Assembly (NCBI GenBank): GCA_013214885.1
Contig: JABSRS010000205.1
Coordinates: 1-6,453, forward strand
Length of the DNA stretch: 6,453 nt
Source of the DNA: Gammaproteobacteria bacterium
Lineage (GTDB): Bacteria; Pseudomonadota; Gammaproteobacteria; Enterobacterales; Psychrobiaceae
Direction of reading: 5' to 3'
Both the position numbers and the translations under genes were made by a program. Numbering within the stretch: the first letter of the stretch is position 1; each line of letters starts with the position of its first letter. Below the pieces are notes generated by a model, which searched no databases, was not told the DNA's origin, and was given only the letters and a program-made list of their open reading frames with translations. Positions 1 to 5,575 of the stretch are shown one piece after another.

Positions 1-291
1 GTGGCAACGCTTTTATACGTTGCCTGTTACATCGTCATATTCTAATGTGAGCGTTAGATTGCTTTCGCGCAATAGTGACTTAGCGCGAGCTTTAATGGTC
101 GGTGTGATTTATTCAGTTTGCCATACTTTTTCTAATACATTCCTAGACTGGCTTATTTATTGGCTTTCTAAACAAATTATCATTTCTTGTGCCACCGGTT
201 TATTGGTGATAAATTACTACTTAATTGGCGTTGGGTATTAAAAGCCATTGAATTTAAATTATATTTTTGTGCCTGTCCCAAATTTTTGTCC
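1..291. other. Stretch with no recognisable gene
   Basis: No intact or recognisable gene was found here on either strand. The plus strand has one frame open from a TTG at 20 to a stop ending at 241, but its translation resembles nothing I know and it has no ribosome binding site. The first 45 bases are also open in another plus frame (ending VACYIVIF, stop at 43-45), which could be the tail of a gene outside the window. The minus strand has a protein-like but interrupted frame at 13-156. Because the stretch leads straight into transposase remnants, decayed accessory DNA is the most likely explanation. Confidence 0.5.
3..24. repeat. Short perfect inverted repeat (stem-loop)
   Basis: GGCAACG at 3-9 is the exact reverse complement of CGTTGCC at 18-24, giving a 7-bp stem with an 8-nt AT-rich loop. 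No T-tract follows, so it is not a typical intrinsic terminator on the plus strand. It may be the end of a gene or element lying to the left of the window. The structure is directly visible; the role is unknown. Confidence 0.5.
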
Positions 292-466
292 GCGAGAAAT
301 AGTCAGTATTTCTCGACAACGAAAGAGTTTAGACGGCATGTTGATGAGTTTTTTTCAATAACATTACCCAATATTGCCAATACGCTTGGCGATACAATTA
401 ATGACAACTTTCATAAGCTAAAACCTGCAAATTGAATGCGTTTGGGTATATGTCCCCAATTTATGT
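274..466. repeat. Near-identical 16-bp direct repeats flanking the IS630 remnant
   Basis: TGTCCCAAATTTTTGT at 274-289 and TGTCCCCAATTTATGT at 451-466 match at 14 of 16 positions in the same orientation. They sit just left of the IS630 transposase tail (292-435) and just right of it, at the junction with the IstB remnant. They could be copies of one dispersed repeat that took part in a rearrangement, or traces of element ends. Only the similarity is seen; the origin is inference. Confidence 0.45.
292..435 (+). pseudogene. IS630-family transposase, C-terminal remnant
   Basis: About 47 codons in one frame, ending in TGA at 433-435, read like the extreme C-terminus of IS630-family DDE transposases. 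Recognisable pieces are ARNSQYFSTTKEFRR, FFSITLPNIANTLGD and the terminal INDNFHKLKP. In the intact family this tail follows the catalytic DDE domain and its NPIERLW motif. Here the similarity stops abruptly just upstream of 292, and the preceding codons of the same frame do not match the family, so the whole catalytic core is missing. It cannot encode an active transposase. The GCGTTTGGGTATA that follows the stop may be the right end of the element; no left end is visible in the window. Confidence 0.75.
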
Positions 467-630
467 AGCTCACCTTTACGAGCGCAACAGTCTGGTGATC
501 ACCACAAATCAGGCCTTTTAGTGAATGGGACAGTATCTTCGGCGATAATATGATGGCTGTGGCCGTTATCGACCGACTTGTTCATCATGCCGATATTTAC
601 TCAATCGAAAAAAAACAAGCAATGAAATAA
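465..630 (+). pseudogene. istB: IS21-family IstB helper ATPase, C-terminal remnant with frameshift
   Basis: The translation from 465 reads VAHLYERNSLVITTNQAF, then meets TAG TGA. Dropping one T from the run at 516-519 restores SEWDSIFGDNMMAVAVIDRL followed by VHHADIYSIE, ending in TAA at 628-630. The joined sequence is the standard C-terminus of IstB, the AAA+ helper ATPase of IS21-type elements, in which an ITTNQ-F-EW segment is followed by a D-RLLHH segment. The Walker A and B parts that would lie upstream are absent, because the sequence is replaced by the IS630 tail. The gene is therefore both truncated and frameshifted, and is dead. The IS21 terminal repeat may lie near the TTGACACTGACA at 654-665, but I cannot confirm it. 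Confidence 0.82.
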
Positions 631-653
631 AACGATAAAATCGACCAACTTAA

Positions 654-809
654 TTGACACTGACAGGCCAAGGTAGTTGCCGTCTAACAGAACGGGTATT
701 AGTCGTTAGTGTGGAAGATGAACGAGGGATTAAACTTGATTAAAGTTGGATAGAACGATTATTTAGCTTGATTAACAAAGCCAAGATAATACATAACTCG
801 ATTATTTAG
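654..809 (+). pseudogene. Unrecognised decayed reading frame
   Basis: One plus-strand frame between stops at 651-653 and 807-809 looks like coding sequence interrupted by a single TAA at 741-743. The upstream half contains LTERVLVVSVEDERGIKLD; the same frame continues after the stop as SWIERLFSLINKAKII. The strand-turn-strand character of the first part and the amphipathic second part look like the remains of a real protein, possibly part of a mobile element, but I do not recognise the family. There is no good start codon or ribosome binding site. Its last third contains the first 19-bp repeat copy and merges into the leader of the AraC-type gene. Confidence 0.3.
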
Positions 810-817
810 CTTGATTA
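729..817. repeat. Three-copy motif array, including an exact 19-bp direct repeat, before the regulator gene
   Basis: CGATTATTTAGCTTGATTA occurs exactly at 756-774 and again at 799-817, a 43-bp period. A third, weaker copy of its core (ATTAAACTTGATTA, 12 of 14 matching) lies at 729-742. The CTTGATTA cores start at 735, 767 and 810, so they are spaced 32 and 43 bp, close to three and four helical turns. The last copy ends two bases before the Shine-Dalgarno sequence of the AraC-type gene, so a protein bound there could block its expression. Autoregulation by the adjacent regulator is a reasonable inference. A slippage-type partial duplication is the main alternative. Confidence 0.75.
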
Positions 818-819
818 TC

Positions 820-824
820 AGGAG
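820..824 (+). promoter_or_regulatory. Ribosome binding site that decides the start of the AraC-type gene
   Basis: AGGAG at 820-824 lies four bases before the ATG at 829. The frame is also open to an upstream TTG at 811, but that codon has no purine-rich sequence at the right distance, and using it would place this AGGAG inside the coding region. The ATG at 829 is therefore preferred. Confidence 0.7.
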
Positions 825-828
825 CTCA

Positions 829-1860
829 ATGACCACAATTATTCTTTCCCCGGTAAACCTTATACAGATAGTCTTCTGTACTCTGTTCATTTTTAGCATT
901 GTGATTTTGTTACCAAAAAAGAAGAATCGACGATTGATTTATCTGTTAACGGCATCTTCATCTTTAATGGTTTTTAACTTGCTAGAAAATATGGGTCTAA
1001 CTTATAATCTTTATTTAATCACGCCAAGTTACTCGCTTATTTTTGGCCCGCTGTTTTACTTCTTGGTTCGTCAGTTAACCTTAAATGAATTAATCGGAAA
1101 ATCAGGGCAGTATTATCATTTTTTTCCAGCGTTATTATCATTGTTGTTTACCCAATATGTACAGTTAGTCCTTGTTGTAGGCACCGTTAGCCAATTGATT
1201 TACTTTGCACTTTCACTAAAATTGCTAACAACCTATAAGAAAGTCTCTTTTGATACCCGTTCAGATGCATTATCACTGCAGATCGATTGGCTGAATAATG
1301 TATTGTACGCCATGATAGCGATCACAATTGTAGATTTACTTCGTCTGAATTTACAGCCAGTCCTCAATATATCCTTGGCTAACATCTGGTATTTCACCAT
1401 GCAGTTGGCCTACTATTTGTTGACAAGTTATTTAGTGGTACAGGCAATTTGGCAGCCGAGTCGGTTTACTGGGTTACAATATTATTTGGATCAACAGGAA
1501 AAAAAGATTAGTGAGCAGAAAAGTGCAGGGCCTATTTTTGCGGAACTTGATAAAATAATTCTAACTAAAAAGCTTTATCAGCAACCCAAATTTTCGTTAC
1601 AGGACCTAGTACATTACACAGGCATGTCGTCGAAAGATATTTCTTGGGCAATTAATGATGGTTGCCAGTTAAATTTTTGCGACTATATAAATCGCCATCG
1701 CATAGAGGAAATCAAAGCGATTCTCGCCGATAAAGTGGCGGGGAACCTCCTGGATGTGGCATTTAATGCAGGATTCAACTCTAAATCCAGCTTCAACAAA
1801 AGCTTTAAAAAACATGTAGGTATAACGCCAAGTCAATATGTAAAGAGTGTCACATCATGA
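829..1860 (+). CDS. Membrane-bound AraC-family transcriptional regulator (7TM-AraC type)
   Basis: This is a 343-residue protein in two halves. Residues about 9-206 hold roughly seven hydrophobic segments (near 9-28, 36-54, 63-82, 95-113, 114-133, 156-172 and 186-206), including the GPLFYFLVRQL stretch common in membrane AraC proteins. A charged linker rich in K, E and Q follows at about 220-240. The C-terminal domain is a complete AraC/XylS DNA-binding domain with two helix-turn-helix units: SLQDLVHYTGMSSKDISWAI near 256, and a second from about 306 with DVAFNAGFNSKSSFNKSFKK followed by GITPSQY. Such proteins have no soluble sugar-binding cupin domain; the membrane part presumably senses an envelope or periplasmic signal and the DNA-binding domain acts from the inner membrane. 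A repeat array sits just before the start codon, and an exported amidohydrolase follows 62 nt downstream, probably as its target or partner. The fold assignment is firm; ligand and regulon are unknown. Confidence 0.92.
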   Translation: MTTIILSPVNLIQIVFCTLFIFSIVILLPKKKNRRLIYLLTASSSLMVFNLLENMGLTYNLYLITPSYSLIFGPLFYFLVRQLTLNELIGKSGQYYHFFPALLSLLFTQYVQLVLVVGTVSQLIYFALSLKLLTTYKKVSFDTRSDALSLQIDWLNNVLYAMIAITIVDLLRLNLQPVLNISLANIWYFTMQLAYYLLTSYLVVQAIWQPSRFTGLQYYLDQQEKKISEQKSAGPIFAELDKIILTKKLYQQPKFSLQDLVHYTGMSSKDISWAINDGCQLNFCDYINRHRIEEIKAILADKVAGNLLDVAFNAGFNSKSSFNKSFKKHVGITPSQYVKSVTS

Positions 1861-1911
1861 TTTAGGACGACTTTTTCTGATATTTTGTGAAACTAGCCGT
1901 TCACTTATTTG

Positions 1912-1916
1912 AAGGA
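1912..1916 (+). promoter_or_regulatory. Ribosome binding site that decides the start of the amidohydrolase gene
   Basis: AAGGA at 1912-1916, within GAAGGAAAG, lies six bases before the ATG at 1923. An in-frame GTG at 1887 would add 12 residues (MKLAVHLFEGKK) in front of what is otherwise a textbook signal peptide, and it has no comparable ribosome binding site. The ATG at 1923 is chosen. Confidence 0.75.
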
Positions 1917-1922
1917 AAGAAA

Positions 1923-3299
1923 ATGCGCATATTTGTCATACTCACGTTAAATTTATTATTGGCTATACCCCCTGTTTTAGCCAATAAACAGACAACAGTA
2001 AAAACTATCGATGATACGGTACTTATTACTCAGGTTAACATCATTGATGTTGCCAATGACGCGGTACAAACTAATCAATTTGTTCTAATCAAAGGCGACA
2101 AAATTCAACAGATATTGTCTGAGAAACCGAGCGTTAGTGCCGACACAAAGCTAATAGATGGTAAAGGGAAATACCTTATGGCTGGATTAATTGATATGCA
2201 TGTTCATGTATTTCAACCAGCAGATCTTTATCAATTGATGACACATAGTGTTACTACTGCTCGTGTTATGTATGGCTGGCCGCACACACTTCAGTATCGT
2301 GCTGATATCAAGCAAGGTACATTAGTTGGTCCCGATCTAATTGTTTCCTCACCCGCTATCAATCAAGAGTCGCCCTATGCCAGTTCCAATTTGCATAGTT
2401 TTGTCGATTCAGCACAAGAAGCCAGTAACTTAGTCAAAAAATATGCTAAACAAGGTTATGATTTAATTAAGGTCTATGATGGCTTAAGACCTGAAATTTT
2501 TTCCGCACTAGCAAAAACAGCGCAAGAAAATGAAATGCCGATTGCTGGTCATCCGAGTTTTTACCTTAGTATTGATTACTATGTCGCTGCACAGCCGCAG
2601 ACTATTGAACACATAGAAATGCTGTATCAAGCGGCTCTGGATTATTCCACAGACAATGCATCCTTGGTTAAGCTTGCTAAGAAACTGGCCTCTTATCAAA
2701 TCCCCGTGACTACTATATTAGTGGCTTATGATAATGTCGCGAGGTTGGCGGTTGAAAAGCATCAGTTTATCGACGATTTACCGACCAATTACATTCACCC
2801 AATGTGGAAAAAATTGGAACAGGACAGTATCAATTTTATAACGACCGTAGATAAGCCGCAGGAGTGGCGCAGCAAAGCGGATTATTTAGGATATATGGCT
2901 AAAGTCCTAAACGATAATAACGTACCTTTGGTTTTAGGTTCTGACGGCGGCTCTGGTCATAACATAAATGGCAAGAGTACCATTGATGAAATGGAACTCT
3001 TAGTCCACTACGGCTTACCAGCAAACGATGTTTTACGATCGGCAACGATAACGCCGGCAAAAGTTTTAGGTCTTGGTCAAGAAATAGGCACTGTTGCGCC
3101 AGGTTATACCGCAAATTTAATTTTACTTAATTCAGACCCGAGAAATGACTTTTCTGTTTTGCGTAAACCTTTGGTGGTAATCAAGTCGGGTCGATTATTC
3201 GAGCAAGCAGCTTTGGCTGAATTAGATCACCAAGCGCAACAGCATATGAGCTCGATGGATACAGCTTGGTATTTACTTAAAGCTTTTACTGAGAGGTAA
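1923..3299 (+). CDS. Secreted metal-dependent amidohydrolase, imidazolonepropionase-like
   Basis: This 458-residue protein opens with a Sec signal peptide (MRIFVILTLNLLLAIPPVLA, likely cut after residue 20), so the enzyme acts in the periplasm or outside the cell. The mature part is a full amidohydrolase-superfamily protein: an N-terminal beta-sandwich strand region, a TIM-barrel core and a closing C-terminal beta segment (LILLNSDPRND, then RKPLVVIKSGRLF). All expected metal and catalytic residues are present: the HxH pair in DMHVHV (His93, His95), a bridging lysine in DLIKVYDG (Lys183), histidines in AGHPS (His210) and EHIE (His230), and the aspartate in GSDGG (Asp341). The pattern fits the imidazolonepropionase-related group (COG1228), which includes exported dipeptidases and other cyclic-amide or peptide hydrolases. 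The substrate cannot be read from the sequence, and histidine degradation is unlikely because there is a signal peptide and no hut neighbours. It probably shares a transcript with the upstream membrane AraC gene. No truncation or missing ligand is seen. Confidence 0.93.
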   Translation: MRIFVILTLNLLLAIPPVLANKQTTVKTIDDTVLITQVNIIDVANDAVQTNQFVLIKGDKIQQILSEKPSVSADTKLIDGKGKYLMAGLIDMHVHVFQPADLYQLMTHSVTTARVMYGWPHTLQYRADIKQGTLVGPDLIVSSPAINQESPYASSNLHSFVDSAQEASNLVKKYAKQGYDLIKVYDGLRPEIFSALAKTAQENEMPIAGHPSFYLSIDYYVAAQPQTIEHIEMLYQAALDYSTDNASLVKLAKKLASYQIPVTTILVAYDNVARLAVEKHQFIDDLPTNYIHPMWKKLEQDSINFITTVDKPQEWRSKADYLGYMAKVLNDNNVPLVLGSDGGSGHNINGKSTIDEMELLVHYGLPANDVLRSATITPAKVLGLGQEIGTVAPGYTANLILLNSDPRNDFSVLRKPLVVIKSGRLFEQAALAELDHQAQQHMSSMDTAWYLLKAFTER

Positions 3300-3363
3300 A
3301 AGGGACACAAAAATCTATCTAATAAATAACGAGCTAATGGCTTAGTAAGATTCTTAGTCCTTA

Positions 3364-3567
3364 TCACTGCGGGGCTTTGTTTTTTTTAGCAGATAATTGC
3401 CTTAGTTTCTGATTGATATGGGCGCAAATATTCAGCATTACCCATACAAAACCTAATCCTCAAACCATCATTGGCACGACAAATCCAATGGTGCTACCTG
3501 CCAAATAACACCTTAGACTCGAAAACTGAGCGTCCCTATTGTGTCTAATCCGGCCTCTGGCTGACAT
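3364..3567 (-). pseudogene. Small membrane-protein-like ORF broken by one TGA
   Basis: Downstream of lolE and on the same strand, an ATG at 3567 follows GGTGA with suitable spacing and opens a 67-codon frame interrupted only at codon 36 (TGA, 3460-3462). Before the stop it reads MSARGRIRHNRDAQFSSLRC, then a hydrophobic run including GSTIGFVVPMMV. After the stop the same frame continues GLGFVWVMLNICAH and a charged tail, NQKLRQLSAKK. A basic N-terminus, one hydrophobic span crossing the stop, and an amphipathic basic C-terminus are what a small inner-membrane protein would show; reading TGA as TGG (Trp) would make it continuous. I do not recognise the family. It is most likely a recently inactivated gene, or a sequencing error; it could also be a chance frame. 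It may be co-transcribed with lolE. Confidence 0.4.
3466..3493. repeat. Imperfect inverted repeat (stem-loop) between convergent genes
   Basis: CATCATTGG at 3466-3474 pairs with CCAATGGTG at 3485-3493 as a 9-bp stem with one G-U pair (3468 with 3491) and a 10-nt loop. No T-tract follows on either strand, so it is not a standard intrinsic terminator, although it could slow or protect transcript ends between the two converging units. It lies inside the hydrophobic part of the broken minus-strand ORF, so it may be only a by-product of that coding sequence. Confidence 0.4.
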
Positions 3568-3641
3568 ATTTCACCAACAGCCAACTAACACAGACGGATG
3601 AACGGGTCGTTTGTGTGCTCCTTGACGATTTGAGTATAAAT

Positions 3642-4883
3642 TTATTGCCCTAATACTTTCGCAGGTTCTATTTTTGCAGCCTTGCTTGCGGGATACAGCG
3701 TGGCAATAAAACTAATCACCAACGTTGAAGCGACTAGCAACGCTAAGTCTTGCCATTTAAACAGGCTCGGTAAAAAATCAATAAAGTAAACATCACCCGA
3801 CAAGAACTGCATCGACAGCACGTGTTCCAACCACGCTATAATTGATGACAGATTAGTCGCCAATAGATAGCCAGATATTGAGCCGATTAAACAGCCCAGC
3901 AGCGCGTTGAGCATCCCTTGAACGATAAAAATACGCATTACCCTAGCTTGCGTTAGTCCCATCGTCAATAAAATTGCAATTTCACTTTCTTTGTCTTGAA
4001 CCGCCATCACCAAGGTTGAAACAATATTAAAACTAGCCACCCCTATCACTAAAACCAACACAATGTAGGTAATAAACTTGACCATTTGGATATCATTATA
4101 CAAATGCCCTTGGGATCTTTTCCAATCACTGATATACAGATATTGATTCATCGAATTGGCAACATTGCGGATGGTGGACGTTGAATCAAAAATATCGATA
4201 AATTTAAGCTCTACCCCCGACACACCATGCGCCTCACCAACAATATTAATCGCATCTGATAGATGAATATAAGCTTGCGAATAATCAAGTTGACCACCAA
4301 ATGAAAAACTTCCAGCCAAGGTTAACGCAATGGTTTTAGGTGCCCTTAAGCGTCCCTGTTTATTTGGTTGCGGTAACATAAAGTAGACTTTCTCACCGAC
4401 TTTCAACCCTAAATCCGCAATAATCCCTTGGCCTAATACAACGGAGCCATTGGCGCTATTTAACTGGTGCCATGCGGCTGGTTCAATAAAACTCTTAATG
4501 TCAGATACCTGAGTTTGTATTTGGGGATCAATACCGCGAATTTGAACCCCTTTTAACTCATTACCTTTAACAATTAACGCGTTAATATTAATAAATGGCG
4601 CCGCCGATTCGACGTTTTCAAAGACCTTAGCCTGCTCTATCACCCCCTGCCAGTCTTGGAGTGGTGGGGTTACAGCGGTAATTTCGGCATGTGGCACCAC
4701 CGAAAGTAACCGACTCGTTAGCTCGCGCTCGAAGCCATTCATCGCAGACAAAATGACCGTTAACACTAAAATACCAACAGCGATACCCAGCATCGAGGTT
4801 AGTGATATAAACGAGATAAACTTATTGTCCGATTTAGCCAGCAGAAAGCGTAAACCAATAGTTAAAGATAATGATTTGGCCAT
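3642..4883 (-). CDS. lolE: Lipoprotein-releasing ABC transporter, permease subunit LolE
   Basis: This 413-residue protein is nearly the length of E. coli LolE (414) and aligns with it end to end from memory. It is one of the two membrane subunits of LolCDE, which extracts outer-membrane lipoproteins from the inner membrane and passes them to LolA. The order is a short cytoplasmic start with GLRFLLAK, TM1 at about 25-48 running into the family signature LSAMNGFEREL, a large periplasmic domain at about 50-265, then TM2 (about 270-295), TM3 (about 317-345) and TM4 (about 378-396), closing with ATLYPASKAAKIEPAKVL. The cytoplasmic loop EIAILLTMGLT at 301-311 is the FtsX-type coupling segment that contacts LolD. 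LolE rather than LolC is indicated by LSVVPHAEI, by QFLSGDVYFIDFLPS and by the absence of the LolC hook motif TPxGRxPSQR. The start ATG shares one base with the lolD stop (TAATG), so translation is probably coupled. Confidence 0.96.
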   Translation of the reverse strand: MAKSLSLTIGLRFLLAKSDNKFISFISLTSMLGIAVGILVLTVILSAMNGFERELTSRLLSVVPHAEITAVTPPLQDWQGVIEQAKVFENVESAAPFININALIVKGNELKGVQIRGIDPQIQTQVSDIKSFIEPAAWHQLNSANGSVVLGQGIIADLGLKVGEKVYFMLPQPNKQGRLRAPKTIALTLAGSFSFGGQLDYSQAYIHLSDAINIVGEAHGVSGVELKFIDIFDSTSTIRNVANSMNQYLYISDWKRSQGHLYNDIQMVKFITYIVLVLVIGVASFNIVSTLVMAVQDKESEIAILLTMGLTQARVMRIFIVQGMLNALLGCLIGSISGYLLATNLSSIIAWLEHVLSMQFLSGDVYFIDFLPSLFKWQDLALLVASTLVISFIATLYPASKAAKIEPAKVLGQ

Positions 4884-5575
4884 TATGCAACCTGCATCGA
4901 GCTAGCGAGTTGACCTGCTTTTAGCGACACCACCCGATCAAGTTTACTAGCGAGCTGTTGATCATGAGTAACTACGACAAAACTAGTCCCTTGCTTATCT
5001 CGCAGCGATTTAAGTAAATCAAAAATAGCTTGAGCGTTCTCGTGATCCAAATTACCCGTTGGCTCATCGGCCAACACTAATGAAGGCGTATTAACAATGG
5101 CTCTGGCTATCGCAATCCGTTGGCGTTCGCCGCCAGACAGTTGAGATGGCTGGTGATATTTACGATCGGCCAATCCAACCTGTTTAATCATTTCTAAGGC
5201 CTGATTTTTTGCCTTAGCACTCGATACTCCAGCAATCAGTAATGGCATCATCACATTTTCTAGCGCACTAAATTCAGATAACAAGTGATGAAATTGGTAA
5301 ATGAATCCCAATTCAGAATTTCTAAACTTGGCCTGTTTATTAGCACTTAACCGATTAACATCTTGATTTTTAAACAGTACAGTACCCGCGGTCGGTGTAT
5401 CAAGTGTGCCAAGAATATGCAGTAGCGTTGACTTACCTGAACCTGAAGTGCCAGTTACCGCCAATAATTCGTGAGAGCTTAGGTTAAGATCTAAAGTATC
5501 CAATACTTGGATTTTGCGATCGCCATCTTGGTATACCTTTGAAATTCCCTGACAAACGAGCAAACTATCATTCAT
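4883..5575 (-). CDS. lolD: Lipoprotein-releasing ABC transporter, ATP-binding subunit LolD
   Basis: This 230-residue cytoplasmic ATPase powers lipoprotein release by the LolC-LolE membrane pair. All ABC motifs are present: Walker A GTSGSGKST at 42-50, the Q-loop in FIYQFHHLL (Gln94), the signature LSGGERQR from 146, Walker B LVLADE with catalytic Glu171 followed by PTGNLD, and the switch histidine in VVTHD (His204). The FIYQFHHLLSEFSALENVMM stretch is characteristic of LolD. Length agrees with the E. coli protein (233). The ATG at 5575 lies inside the end of lolC (8-nt overlap) and is preceded by GAGG (minus strand, 5585-5588) at a nine-base spacing. Its stop overlaps the lolE start, so the three genes are translated from one message. 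Nothing is missing or unusual. Confidence 0.97.
   Translation of the reverse strand: MNDSLLVCQGISKVYQDGDRKIQVLDTLDLNLSSHELLAVTGTSGSGKSTLLHILGTLDTPTAGTVLFKNQDVNRLSANKQAKFRNSELGFIYQFHHLLSEFSALENVMMPLLIAGVSSAKAKNQALEMIKQVGLADRKYHQPSQLSGGERQRIAIARAIVNTPSLVLADEPTGNLDHENAQAIFDLLKSLRDKQGTSFVVVTHDQQLASKLDRVVSLKAGQLASSMQVA

Larger units (their letters stand above)
3300..3641. other. Intergenic region between convergent units, without an intact gene
   Basis: This 342-base gap separates the stop of the amidohydrolase gene from the stop of lolE, which converge. It holds an interrupted small minus-strand frame and a stem-loop, both listed separately. I found no hairpin followed by a T-tract for either transcript. 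An AAGGAG on the minus strand at 3618-3623 resembles a ribosome binding site but has no start codon at a usable distance. Confidence 0.6.

Noticed and set aside
53..62. AGCGTTAGAT resembling the R' core of an integron attC site
   Set aside because: No matching R'' box (RYYYAAC) is found at a suitable distance upstream within the window, there is no cassette-like ORF, and there is no integrase. A seven-base match alone is not evidence.
61..90. Inverted repeat TCGCGC / GCGCGA with a 12-nt loop
   Set aside because: A short stem of low-complexity GC steps without a T-tract or a neighbouring gene, too weak to annotate by itself.
20..241. Open plus-strand frame of 73 codons starting at TTG
   Set aside because: No ribosome binding site, a TTG start, no recognisable protein, and a protein-like antisense frame over part of it. 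It is probably open by chance in decayed AT-rich DNA.
768..795. Possible promoter TTGATT-16-TACATA, or GATAAT at 785-790 as -10, before the AraC gene
   Set aside because: The -10 of the first pair matches poorly, and GATAAT has no acceptable -35 at the right spacing. The motifs also belong to the repeat array, so no promoter is called.
811..828. TTG start extending the AraC-type protein by six residues
   Set aside because: The AGGAG at 820-824 would be inside the coding region, and the ATG at 829 has correct spacing to it.
2508..2699. Minus-strand frame of 63 codons inside the amidohydrolase gene
   Set aside because: It is antisense to a well-supported gene, and its translation has no recognisable features.
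2899..3114. Minus-strand frame of 71 codons inside the amidohydrolase gene
   Set aside because: It is antisense to the conserved GSDGG catalytic region of the amidohydrolase and has no support of its own.
3371..3387. GGGGCTTTG followed by a T run, resembling the 3' half of an intrinsic terminator
   Set aside because: No complementary 5' arm (such as CAAAGCCCC) is found upstream, and the T run corresponds to lysine and asparagine codons of the minus-strand small ORF.
3585..3641. Minus-strand frame downstream of lolE reading VCVSWLLVKYVSQRPD before a stop
   Set aside because: Protein-like over a short stretch only, with no start codon, and overlapping the leader of the other small frame. It is too short to separate from chance.
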